Below, one piece after another: positions 46,024-54,503 of a stretch of 64,000 nucleotides of DNA. The stretch covers positions 186,001-250,000 of the forward strand of contig OY762280.1 in NCBI GenBank assembly GCA_963665525.1, given 5' to 3'. Under the pieces are notes generated by a model that saw nothing but the letters and a program-made list of their open reading frames with translations, searched no databases and had not been told where the DNA came from. The position numbers and the translations under genes are program-made. Source of the DNA: UBA12077 sp963665525. Its GTDB lineage: Bacteria; Bacteroidota; Bacteroidia; Bacteroidales; UBA12077. Position 1 is the stretch's first letter; every line of letters begins with the position of its first letter.

Positions 46024-48394
46024 ATCTTAATGTATCTGCAGGATTTTTTCTTGCAGAATTAAACGCATGAAAACCTACTGTTAGTATTGTAACCAGAATT
46101 ATTATCAGTGCTGCTGCAAAATAAACATTTATACTCATATTAATTTTATATTCAAATCCTTGCAGCCATTTTTTTAATATATAATAAGCTATTGGAGCTG
46201 CTACCAATATTGCCAACATTATTAACCTTAAATATTCGTTAGATTGCAGAACAACTAATTGCTTTATAGAAGCTCCAAATGTTTTTCGTATTCCTATTTC
46301 TTTTGTTCGCTGCTCTGCAGAATAAGCTGCCAATCCAAATAAACCGAGTATGGCAACAATTATAGAGAGTAAAGTAAAACTAAAAAACATTTTTGAAAAG
46401 CTCTTTTCTTTTTTAAATAATTGACTAAAAGTTTCATCGTAAAAATCATAATTAAACGGTATTCCTTCATACATTTGTGACCATAACTTCTCTATCGATT
46501 TAACTGTTTTGGTTCTATTGTTAGGGCTTAATTTTATTGATAATATGTGATTAAATCCGGGGCGATATATCATAAATAACGGTTCAATCTTATGACGTAA
46601 TGATGTAAAGTGAAAATCCTTAATAACGCCTATTACTTTAGCCTGCCATCTATGAGAACGGAAAGTTTTATTTAGACCATTTTTCCATCCCATTGAACGC
46701 ACAAAAGATTCATTTACAATTACAGGCAGAATATCCCTACTCATTCTTTCTCTAAAATTTTCCCCTTCAACAAACTCCATTTTCATAAGTGGAATATAAT
46801 TTTCATCAATAACAAACATACTTACAATCCAACTATCTTCTTCTTCACTTACCCCTTCGGGAAGAACTCCTACACGACCAAAACCTATTCCTGGCATTGA
46901 AGATGAAGTGGCACAAGCTTGAACTCCGGGTGTTTTTTCTACTTCCTTTTTAAATGCATCAAAATTAGAACGTGTATTTTGTGGATTTAAAGTGATATTG
47001 ATAATATTTGATTGATCAAAACCCTTGTCCTTTTTTAAGGTGTAATCCAGTTGTTTTACAATAATTATTACACCAACAATCATAATAAATGTTGCAACAA
47101 ATTGCATTCCGACAAGTATTTTTTTTAATAAAACACCTTGTTTTCCTGTCTCAAATTTCCCCTTTAATACAATATGGGGTTTAAAGCCACTCATAATAAA
47201 TGCAGGGTAAACACCAGAGATTAATCCTAATACGATAACTATAAGTAAAAGATATACAATGAATTGTGGGCTTAGGCCAATAAACTGAAATAAAGCCTGG
47301 TTAACAACATGAAAGATATTATTTATAACTTCAACTATTCCCAGACTTAATACCATTGATATAAATATTAGAATTACCGATTCCAATAAATGCTGTATTA
47401 TTAACTGTTTTTTTCTTGCTCCTACTGTTTTTCTCACTCCGACTTCACGTGCTCTCTTTGAAGATCGGGCCGTAGAAAGATTCATATAATTAAAACTTGC
47501 TATAAGTAAAATAACTATTGCAACTAAAGTAAGGTATCGTACATAATTAATATTGCCTTTGTTTTTATTAAACTCATCAAATAATATTTCTTCTGATTTT
47601 AAATGTACATCTTTTAACGGTTGAAGTGTTGCTTTCCAAGCTGGTCTTACATTATTTTTACGCAATGTTCTTTCTATCTCATTTATAACCTTTTCTTGAT
47701 GCTTTTCATCAGTTAAAAGGGCATATTCAATAACTCCAATGCTATGCCATGAATTCAAGTAATCAATAATGGATGTATCGGATGGTGATGGATTAATTGA
47801 AACAATAACATCTATATTTATATGACTTGATTTATTTGAATCTTTTATTATACCTGTAACTTCAATATTCTCATTTCCATCTGCAGAGAAAGTTTTACCA
47901 ATAGGATTTTCTTCTCCAAATATCTTTTGTGCCATTGATTCTGTAAGAACTGCTGTATATGGTGAATTTAAACATGTTTTTGGGTTTCCTTCTTTTATCT
48001 CAAAATCAAAAATATTTAAAAAACTGGGTGAAGTATAAAAATAGTTTTCTGCATAAAGAAAACGATCTTCATATCGTATTAGAGTTTCTCCTCCATCAAT
48101 AATTCTAACAACTTCTTCAACTTCTGGAATTTCTTTTTTCATTGTTTCGGCTAAAGCAGGTATAGTCATTCCAACCATACTACTACTTACTCCGATTGCT
48201 TCATCAATAGAAAGGATTTTAAAAATTCTGTCTTTCTTATTATGGAAACTATCATAACTAGTTTCATAAAAAACGTATAAGAAAATTATTAAACTGCTAA
48301 CTAATCCAATAGTGATTCCTAATAAATTTATTAGTGAAATTGATTTGGTTTTTAGAATATTTCGAAAAGCTATTTTAATATAATTTTTAAACAT
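46016..48394 (-). CDS. Double-FtsX permease without ATPase partner
   Basis: A 792-residue MacB/FtsX-type permease in the tandem form. It opens M-F-K-N-Y-I-K-I-A-F-R-N-I with a helix at about 20-42. It has a helix bundle at about 285-410 with A-R-E-V-G-V-R-K-T-V-G-A-R before it, a second anchor near 430 and a last bundle at about 675-785 after Q-R-T-K-E-I-G-I-R-K-T-F-G-A. It ends N-P-A-D-T-L-R-Y-E. It is coupled by overlap to the downstream esterase gene. No ATPase is encoded nearby. Confidence 0.9.
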   Translation of the reverse strand: MFKNYIKIAFRNILKTKSISLINLLGITIGLVSSLIIFLYVFYETSYDSFHNKKDRIFKILSIDEAIGVSSSMVGMTIPALAETMKKEIPEVEEVVRIIDGGETLIRYEDRFLYAENYFYTSPSFLNIFDFEIKEGNPKTCLNSPYTAVLTESMAQKIFGEENPIGKTFSADGNENIEVTGIIKDSNKSSHINIDVIVSINPSPSDTSIIDYLNSWHSIGVIEYALLTDEKHQEKVINEIERTLRKNNVRPAWKATLQPLKDVHLKSEEILFDEFNKNKGNINYVRYLTLVAIVILLIASFNYMNLSTARSSKRAREVGVRKTVGARKKQLIIQHLLESVILIFISMVLSLGIVEVINNIFHVVNQALFQFIGLSPQFIVYLLLIVIVLGLISGVYPAFIMSGFKPHIVLKGKFETGKQGVLLKKILVGMQFVATFIMIVGVIIIVKQLDYTLKKDKGFDQSNIINITLNPQNTRSNFDAFKKEVEKTPGVQACATSSSMPGIGFGRVGVLPEGVSEEEDSWIVSMFVIDENYIPLMKMEFVEGENFRERMSRDILPVIVNESFVRSMGWKNGLNKTFRSHRWQAKVIGVIKDFHFTSLRHKIEPLFMIYRPGFNHILSIKLSPNNRTKTVKSIEKLWSQMYEGIPFNYDFYDETFSQLFKKEKSFSKMFFSFTLLSIIVAILGLFGLAAYSAEQRTKEIGIRKTFGASIKQLVVLQSNEYLRLIMLAILVAAPIAYYILKKWLQGFEYKINMSINVYFAAALIIILVTILTVGFHAFNSARKNPADTLRYE

Positions 48395-48447
48395 GACATA
48401 TAAATTTAAGTTTTAAATGTAATTTTAGATAAAGAATTAAAAAGTAA

Positions 48448-48471
48448 AGTCCGAACTTTCATGTTCGGACT
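48448..48471. terminator. AGTCC hairpin, copy 14
   Basis: A perfect 9-bp stem: AGTCCGAAC, loop TTTCAT, GTTCGGACT. It lies between LysE (which ends upstream on the minus strand) and the permease start. Confidence 0.8.
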
Positions 48472-48503
48472 TTATTAATACGTAAATATTAATTATTAAA
48501 AAC

Positions 48504-49133
48504 TCAAGAATATCCTTTTATTAAATCCACTAAAATGTATATTCCAAAAAGAAATATTATGCTACCAGATATAATATCAATTACTTTAAGAATATTACTG
48601 CTAATTCGGGCTTTAAGCTTATAGGTTATTCCACTTAAAATAAGCCACCAAAAACCCGATCCTAAAAAAACTCCTGCAATTAGCAACACAGCAGAAAAAT
48701 AACTCTTATCAAACTTTGATAATCCAAGACTTGCAAATACTGCAATAAAGAACAATATAGTTGCTGGATTAGTAATGGTTAGAAAAAAACTGCTTAAATA
48801 ATCTTTATAAAGCTTATTATTTTTATCATAAGTAATTGAAGATTTAGATTTTTGCTTAATTAAAGTTTTAAATCCTAAATAGAATAAAAACACAAGTCCT
48901 AACATTTGTATTAATGTTTTGTAATGAATTAAAAAACTTGATATTACTGTTAATCCTAAACCAGCTATTATTCCATAAACTAAATCTGCTGAAGCAGCAC
49001 CTAAACCAGTAATAAGACCCGATTTATAATTATTATGTAAGGTTCTGTTAATACATAAAATACCAATAGGGCCCACTGGTGCAGAAACAGAGAGCCCTAA
49101 AATTAGTCCTTTAAATAGAAATTCTAAATTCAC
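48504..49133 (-). CDS. LysE-family amino-acid exporter
   Basis: A 209-residue inner-membrane protein with about six hydrophobic helices. The family signature S-A-P-V-G-P-I-G-I-L-C-I-N-R-T-L at about 17-32 is intact, as is T-N-P-A-T-I-L-F-F near 120. LysE/RhtB proteins export amino acids or related small molecules; the substrate cannot be read from sequence. It begins 21 bases after the aspartyl-protease gene on the same strand, so the two may be co-transcribed, and ends at hairpin copy 14. Confidence 0.88.
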   Translation of the reverse strand: MNLEFLFKGLILGLSVSAPVGPIGILCINRTLHNNYKSGLITGLGAASADLVYGIIAGLGLTVISSFLIHYKTLIQMLGLVFLFYLGFKTLIKQKSKSSITYDKNNKLYKDYLSSFFLTITNPATILFFIAVFASLGLSKFDKSYFSAVLLIAGVFLGSGFWWLILSGITYKLKARISSNILKVIDIISGSIIFLFGIYILVDLIKGYS

Positions 49134-49154
49134 AAGAAAATCACATTTTAAATC

Positions 49155-50003
49155 CTAATTTTCTTTAATAGAAATTCTTATATTCTTTTTATCAAAAGAA
49201 ATAACTTTGTCTTTCATAAAATTGTATCCAATATTTACTACTTGGAAACCACCAGTAGTTAATTCAATTTCTGGATTTTCAATTGTAATATCTCCAATTT
49301 TAATAATTCCTTTAATTTGAGCTTTATAAATATCTATTTCATTATTCATTATTCTCGCTTTAGTAAAAAATTCAGGTTCTTTAATATATTCAAAATCATT
49401 CTTCATTTCATACGGAAAAGATATAAAGTTAGGAGAGCCTGAATCTAAGTGTGCAGGTAATTTTTTATTATTAGCAATAATATTAATTTCAATAAGTCCC
49501 ATGAACTTACCCTGAATCGATTTTTTCTTTGGTAATTCATTATCTGACAATGTTATTTCTTTTGTATTATAATTAACTTCTACTAAATTCTCATCGAAAT
49601 CAAATCCTCCAATTACTCCATCAATTTTTAAACCTGGTATTTGAAACATGTTTTCTTCAATTATTTTAAAATTTTCGAAATTGATATTTCCTATTTTCAA
49701 TTTATCAATATTTACCACGTATGCAGTAATACCTAATGTGTCAATTGGTGAAGCTAAACGTGCAGAATCAACTACTGGAAATTTACAGCCTTTTATCTTT
49801 AAATCTTCTATAACTTCTTTACTCAAAGTTGCACCACCTGCTCCTGTATCAAAAATGAAGTTATATGGTCCATAACCATTAATGGTTGCTTTGACAATCA
49901 TAAGGTGAAATCCTTCAGCAATTTCAAATGGTATCTTTTTTGTTTGCGCATTGATATTTGAAATAAATACTGTAAAAAGAAATGCGATAAAAATTTTTTT
50001 CAT
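49155..50003 (-). CDS. Exported retropepsin-like aspartyl protease
   Basis: A 282-residue protein with a signal peptide (residues 1-20, ending INAQT). Two aspartyl-protease-like half sites are present: F-D52-T-G-A-G-G-A-T-L and H-L-D187-S-G-S-P-N-F, each followed by hydrophobic strands, as in the two-domain bacterial aspartyl protease family. It is probably periplasmic. It lies upstream of lysE on the same strand and after hairpin copy 15. Confidence 0.82.
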   Translation of the reverse strand: MKKIFIAFLFTVFISNINAQTKKIPFEIAEGFHLMIVKATINGYGPYNFIFDTGAGGATLSKEVIEDLKIKGCKFPVVDSARLASPIDTLGITAYVVNIDKLKIGNINFENFKIIEENMFQIPGLKIDGVIGGFDFDENLVEVNYNTKEITLSDNELPKKKSIQGKFMGLIEINIIANNKKLPAHLDSGSPNFISFPYEMKNDFEYIKEPEFFTKARIMNNEIDIYKAQIKGIIKIGDITIENPEIELTTGGFQVVNIGYNFMKDKVISFDKKNIRISIKEN

Positions 50004-50054
50004 AATATTATTTTTAAGTTAGACTTCAAAGATGTTTTTCAATAAGTTTTTAAA

Positions 50055-50078
50055 AGTCCTAACGTGAAAGAAAGGACT
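50055..50078. terminator. AGTCC hairpin, copy 15
   Basis: Left arm AGTCCTAAC, loop GTGAAA, right arm GAAAGGACT; two inner A-A oppositions weaken the stem. It overlaps the stop codon of the PD40 ruin by two bases. Confidence 0.7.
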
Positions 50079-51003
50079 AATTAAATTTAAATTTCTTCTT
50101 ATATTCTTTGATGAATTTTGATAAATCAAGCCAGTAAATACCTCCCCCATCCCTAAAACTTGTAAAGAACAAGTATTTCCCGTCTGAAGATAATGATGGG
50201 CAAATTTCTGCTTCACACGAATTTACCTTATTACCCATATTCTTTGCTTTACACCACGAACCATCATCCTTTTTTAAACTAATATAAAGATCCCCTTTCC
50301 CCATATCGTCTGGTCGACCAAATGATGCGAAAACCATGAAACTTTCATCAGGTGCAATTACTACATCCCAATCATGATATTTTGTATTTATTGAATCCCC
50401 CAGATTTATAAGATTAGAATAACCTTCATCAATATATTCCGATAAGAATATATCAGCACCTCCCTTACCATTTTCATCATTAAAGCGATGAAAATATAAA
50501 TTGCCATTATTAGCAAAGGAAGCATAGCAATCCATTAACTCGGTATTAACAGGATTATCTAAATGAATAGGCTCACTCCAGTTTTCTGCATTTCGTTCAA
50601 CCATCCATATTTCATTATCCCTTTTAGGTTCTTTATTTTCCCCAACAGGTCTTCTTGAAGTAAAAAAAAGCTTCTTCCCATCTGGAGATTAATTGATGTT
50701 CCAGTCTCTATATACACCCGAGAAAGGAGCAATTTCAGGCTTGCTCCATTTCCCTTCAATTACTTTCATAAATTTTATTACATTGTAATCGGGCAATTCT
50801 GGCGTATCTTCTACATAATAAACTTCTTTGCCATCAGGAGTAAAACCAATACAAGAAACATTATTTCCAAATATATGTTGAGCAAAGGGTTTTGTTTCAG
50901 TTCCAGGTAATGGTTCGCCAAAATATTTAAAAGAATCTTCTTGACTGTATAAATCGATATATCCCAAGAAATTTAAAAGTATAAAAGCTATTAGATATTT
51001 CAT
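50077..51003 (-). pseudogene. PD40 protein interrupted by one nonsense codon
   Basis: From ATG 51003 the frame encodes a signal peptide (ending DLYSQ) and PD40 blades with T-P-D-G-K-E-V-Y-Y, then stops at TAA 50689-50691. The same frame continues directly with S-P-D-G-K-K-L-F-F-T-S-R-R and three more blades (A-P-D-E-S-F-M-V-F, S-S-D-G-K-Y-L-F-F) to its natural stop at 50077. Paralogues read N-Y/F-S-P-D-G here, so one base change from TAT or TAC created the stop. With read-through the product would be about 308 residues. It is a young pseudogene or a sequencing error. Confidence 0.87.
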
Positions 51004-51011
51004 TAACTATC

Positions 51012-52805
51012 TTATTTGATTATATCAATATCAGGAATACAGATATTTCTGAGTCTTAACTCCAATTCAGTTGGACTTTCATTCTGTTTCAGGTCATAAT
51101 TTACAAAGGTTCTTTTACCTACAACAATAGACTTATTTATTAGATTTCTATATCTTTCTATTTCTAATATAATCGTGTCACCAGGTAGTAATCCGGATAA
51201 ACTTTTGTAATAAATTTCTTCATTAAGAATATCTATTCCATTAATCCTTTGTATAATATCGCCATAATTAATTCCTTGTACATATGCTGGTGCATCTTTG
51301 GTTACATAAGTTACTTTTACTCCCTTTGGAACAATTTCAGTTCCTATACCTAAATAACCTTTTTTATTGTTGTTAGCAATAGTCGTGGAGTCATACTCTA
51401 AAATCAAACCCAATTTCTTAAAATATTCTTTAAATGGTAATTCTTCTGTTCCATAAATATATCTTTCAAAAAAATCATCATATGATTTATTCGCAATACT
51501 CTCACAAACTTCCTTTATTTCTTCTGTGCCAAAATGCATATTTTCATGTTTTGTTTTTTTCCACATGTATTTTAGCAAATCATCAATAGATTTTTCTCCA
51601 TCAGTTGCTGATGCAATGTCAATACTTAGTATGAAACTAACCAAAGCTCCTTTTAGATAATAGTCTAATTGGGTATTGTATGTATTTTCATCTGGTCTAT
51701 AATGTTTTATCCAGGCATCAAAGCTTGCTTCCGTAGCACTCTGGCTGCATTTTGCAGGACTTCGTCTATAATAATTCATCATTCCCATGATTTGATATTC
51801 AAACCATTCCTTCTCTCTTAAACCTGAACGTACCATTGAATAAAAGTTATAGTAATAAACCATACCTTCATAAAACCATAATGAATTAAAACAAGTTTCA
51901 TTATTATAATTCATTTCAGCTAATTCTGGTGGACGAATTCTTTTTACATTCCAAACATGTAAAAATTCATGAGAAGCTAATTCTGAAAAAACACGATAAC
52001 TAAATTCTTTGCCACCAACTCCTATACTTGTCCCAGTAGCATGTTCATAACCACCATGACACATACCTAAAATAATAAACATATACTGATCATATGGTAA
52101 ACCATTATAAAATTCATTGTAGTAGCTAACAATTTTCTTTGCATCATTGCATAATATCTTAAGATCGGCATCATCACGGTTTAAAGTTGCTATCTTATGT
52201 ACTTTATTATCTACCATAAATGTATCCTGCTTGAAGTCTCCAATTAACATTGGATTATCTGCTAATTCATGATAGTTTTCTGCGTAAAAAGTATATGGAG
52301 CATCTGTTTTCTGTAATGTATTAGTGATTTTCCAGTTATCAGGTAGATTAAAAGTAATTTGAGAATTAATATTTTCATAATCCTTCACATACATAAGTAA
52401 ACTATAACCTATTATATGTCCACCTTTATCATAAACAAATGACCAATGTGTATCAGGTTCTCTACCATAAACTGTATATGAAAGTTTAATGTCAGGATTA
52501 TCTTCATTATAAATCCGCCAGGTATTTTTGTTAATCTTTTCATATTTGATAGGTTCATTGCTTGAACCAACGGCATTAAATGAAAGAACATGCCTTTGGT
52601 GTTCTCTAATTAAATAAGAACCAGGAGACCAAACAGGCATTGCAACATCGATGTATGATTTATCTATATTCTTAATAGAAATATCTACATTAAAACAATG
52701 AGTATGTGGCTCGGGGACTGAAACTTTATAGAATATTTCAGTTTTCTTATTAGTACAACTGAAGATTGTAAATAGAAATATTATGGGTAATAGAAATCTT
52801 TTCAT
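51012..52805 (-). CDS. M61-family peptidase lipoprotein with PDZ domain
   Basis: A 597-residue protein. The start at 52805 is chosen because M-K-R-F-L-L-P-I-I-F opens a lipoprotein signal (T-I-F-S-C17); a longer in-frame start would run through hairpin copy 16. The N-terminal beta domain (about 25-190) includes P-V-W-S-P-G-S-Y-L-I-R, a strong M61 signature. The zinc site is H279-E-F-L-H283-V-W-N-V-K-R with E313 in L-W-F-Y-E-G-M. A PDZ domain with G-Y-L-G-I-G-T and G-I-N-Y-G-D-I-I near 475-555 closes the protein. This is a classic glycyl aminopeptidase-like architecture, likely periplasmic. Confidence 0.9.
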   Translation of the reverse strand: MKRFLLPIIFLFTIFSCTNKKTEIFYKVSVPEPHTHCFNVDISIKNIDKSYIDVAMPVWSPGSYLIREHQRHVLSFNAVGSSNEPIKYEKINKNTWRIYNEDNPDIKLSYTVYGREPDTHWSFVYDKGGHIIGYSLLMYVKDYENINSQITFNLPDNWKITNTLQKTDAPYTFYAENYHELADNPMLIGDFKQDTFMVDNKVHKIATLNRDDADLKILCNDAKKIVSYYNEFYNGLPYDQYMFIILGMCHGGYEHATGTSIGVGGKEFSYRVFSELASHEFLHVWNVKRIRPPELAEMNYNNETCFNSLWFYEGMVYYYNFYSMVRSGLREKEWFEYQIMGMMNYYRRSPAKCSQSATEASFDAWIKHYRPDENTYNTQLDYYLKGALVSFILSIDIASATDGEKSIDDLLKYMWKKTKHENMHFGTEEIKEVCESIANKSYDDFFERYIYGTEELPFKEYFKKLGLILEYDSTTIANNNKKGYLGIGTEIVPKGVKVTYVTKDAPAYVQGINYGDIIQRINGIDILNEEIYYKSLSGLLPGDTIILEIERYRNLINKSIVVGKRTFVNYDLKQNESPTELELRLRNICIPDIDIIK

Positions 52806-52859
52806 GTTATTATTTATTTTATTATTTGCATCAATAATAGATATACTAATTAAAAAAAT

Positions 52860-52883
52860 AGTCCAGACTTTCACGTCGGGACT
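52860..52883. terminator. AGTCC hairpin, copy 16
   Basis: Left arm AGTCCAGAC, loop TTTCAC, right arm GTCGGGACT with one inner mismatch. It follows a serine-hydrolase tail ruin and precedes the M61 gene on the minus strand. Confidence 0.75.
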
Positions 52884-52912
52884 AATTAATGCAATCAATA
52901 CTAATGAAAAAA

Positions 52913-52984
52913 TCACTCCATCATCTTAACTGTCATTTGAAATCCTTCAATCGTATAGGTAAGTTACATTATAACATTTTCATT
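52913..52984 (-). pseudogene. C-terminal tail of a serine hydrolase
   Basis: On the minus strand this reads N-E-N-V-I-M-stop-L-T-Y-T-I-E-G-F-Q-M-T-V-K-M-M-E and TGA. It aligns with the end of the serine hydrolase at 56320 (N-E-D-N-V-M-E-L-T-Y-K-I-G-E-F-Q-M-K-V-K). It carries an in-frame stop and has no upstream gene. It lies just after the S41 gene and before hairpin copy 16, again a tail-plus-hairpin ruin. Confidence 0.85.
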
Positions 52985-52997
52985 TGTCACAAAAATA

Positions 52998-54386
52998 TCA
53001 TTGATATTTTGTAAGTTCTTCTAAAGCCCTTATAGCTGTTGGATATTTAGGATCAATCTCTAAAGCTTTTTTATAATATTCTATAGCAAGTTCTTTATTC
53101 CCATTCTCCAAGTATGCTTCACCCAAACTATCATATACATCAACTTTATCAGGATATGCCATAACATTTGCTTTAAACAATGCTATTGCTAGTTGTTTCT
53201 TTTCCTTATTTAAACAATCATAACCTAACCGGTTTATTTTTGATTGATTTAAAAGATTAGCTTTAATTGCATTATCAACAGAAGATATAATAAGAGATTC
53301 TGCTTCTGCATATTTACTCTCACTTATTAAGCTATCAGCCTTTTCAATGTTGTTTTTGAAAATGTTATAATTAGAGATCAATGTGGCTTTTTTTGAATCA
53401 TAATAATTATTTGCTTCAATTTTAGCTTTTTCAATTGCAACTTCAAGAGCTTGGTCTGCTGGAACTTTAATATCAGGTATTACTCCTGTCCCTTCCCAAT
53501 TTGTGCCTGTAATTGGATTAATAGCTCTTCCATAGGGAATTGAAATCCTTAGGTTGTTAGATATAACCCAGGTGGCAGCAGGATTTGCTCCACCTGCAGA
53601 TATTTCGCCAACAATTGTGGCACGTTTTAATGATTGTAGGTCATATGCAAACTCTTCGGCTCCAGAAAATGTTTTCTTGCTTATTAAAACATACAAAGGA
53701 ATATCCGTCATCTTCTTCCCAGGAACTTCTTTTTTAGTCCAAAATTCATCTGTTCTATCCCTGTCTTTCCAGTAAATACTATTAATATGAGTTGGGTTTT
53801 CGAAAAAATAACTAAACAAATATGCCATATACATGGGATCTCCACCACTATTAACTCTTAAATCAAAAATTATTGAGTATGTATTGGATAAAAATTGCAT
53901 AGCAGCATTTAAAATACTCATAGCATCATCTGAATACATAACAGAATTTAGTCTTATATAACCAATATTTCCTTCTAATATCTCAATCTTATTTATTCCG
54001 TGGTTATCTTTTTCGCTATTTAACTCTCTTATTAATCTTTTTAGATTACGATCATCATTGTTTTGTATATCTGGATTTGATCCAATATATAAATGCAAGT
54101 GTTTATCATTTTGAACCGATCTTAGTTCCTTTGTTAAAGTACGGGCAAATTCTCCCTTTTCGTTAATATCTTTAAATTTCCCATTTTTTTCTTGCATATT
54201 AAGATGTTGTTCCATTTCTTTTGCAATTTCAGGAAAAACATAAAAGCGATTGAGTAATTCACAAATCTTTTCGATTGATTGTTTCTTTTCTTTTTTATTA
54301 AGAATCTTTTGATGGCTTTGCGCGAATGCTATTTCGCATGTAAATAAAATAATCAGGCCAAGTAACAAACTAATTATTGTTTTCAT
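52998..54386 (-). CDS. Exported S41-family peptidase with TPR tail
   Basis: A 462-residue protein. ATG 54386 is preferred over an earlier in-frame start because it opens a signal peptide (M-K-T-I-I-S-L-L-L-G, ending IAFAQS). The IRBP-like N-terminal helical region (about 30-105) precedes the S41 core: G-N-I-G-Y-I-R-L, D-L-R-V-N-S-G-G-D-P and the catalytic-serine segment T-F-S241-G-A-E-E-F-A-Y, then I-V-G-E-I-S-A-G-G. The tail (about 345-462) is TPR with V-Y-D-S-L-G-E-A-Y-L-E-N-G, as on three other hydrolases in the window. S41 enzymes are C-terminal-processing-type serine proteases. Confidence 0.88.
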   Translation of the reverse strand: MKTIISLLLGLIILFTCEIAFAQSHQKILNKKEKKQSIEKICELLNRFYVFPEIAKEMEQHLNMQEKNGKFKDINEKGEFARTLTKELRSVQNDKHLHLYIGSNPDIQNNDDRNLKRLIRELNSEKDNHGINKIEILEGNIGYIRLNSVMYSDDAMSILNAAMQFLSNTYSIIFDLRVNSGGDPMYMAYLFSYFFENPTHINSIYWKDRDRTDEFWTKKEVPGKKMTDIPLYVLISKKTFSGAEEFAYDLQSLKRATIVGEISAGGANPAATWVISNNLRISIPYGRAINPITGTNWEGTGVIPDIKVPADQALEVAIEKAKIEANNYYDSKKATLISNYNIFKNNIEKADSLISESKYAEAESLIISSVDNAIKANLLNQSKINRLGYDCLNKEKKQLAIALFKANVMAYPDKVDVYDSLGEAYLENGNKELAIEYYKKALEIDPKYPTAIRALEELTKYQ

Positions 54387-54404
54387 ATTTTCAAGTTTTA
54401 ATTT

Positions 54405-54428
54405 TACGATACTACGAAAGTATTCGTA
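54405..54428 (-). promoter_or_regulatory. Imperfect palindrome upstream of the S41 gene
   Basis: An inverted repeat with half-sites TACGATAC and GTATTCGTA centred on TACGAAA, about 20 bases before the S41 ATG. On the minus strand it includes TACTTTCG, a 7-of-8 match to the -7 box, so it could be an operator overlapping a promoter. Weak evidence. Confidence 0.25.
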
Positions 54429-54442
54429 ATTTAAATAAAAAT

Positions 54443-54466
54443 AGTCCAAACTTTCACGTCTGGACT
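54443..54466. terminator. AGTCC hairpin, copy 17
   Basis: Left arm AGTCCAAAC, loop TTTCAC, right arm GTCTGGACT with one inner mismatch. It lies after the serine hydrolase at 54504 on the minus strand, flanked by AAAAAT and ATTTTG. Confidence 0.78.
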
Positions 54467-54503
54467 ATTTTGATTAAACCTAATCTAAAAATTGATTTAA
54501 TTT

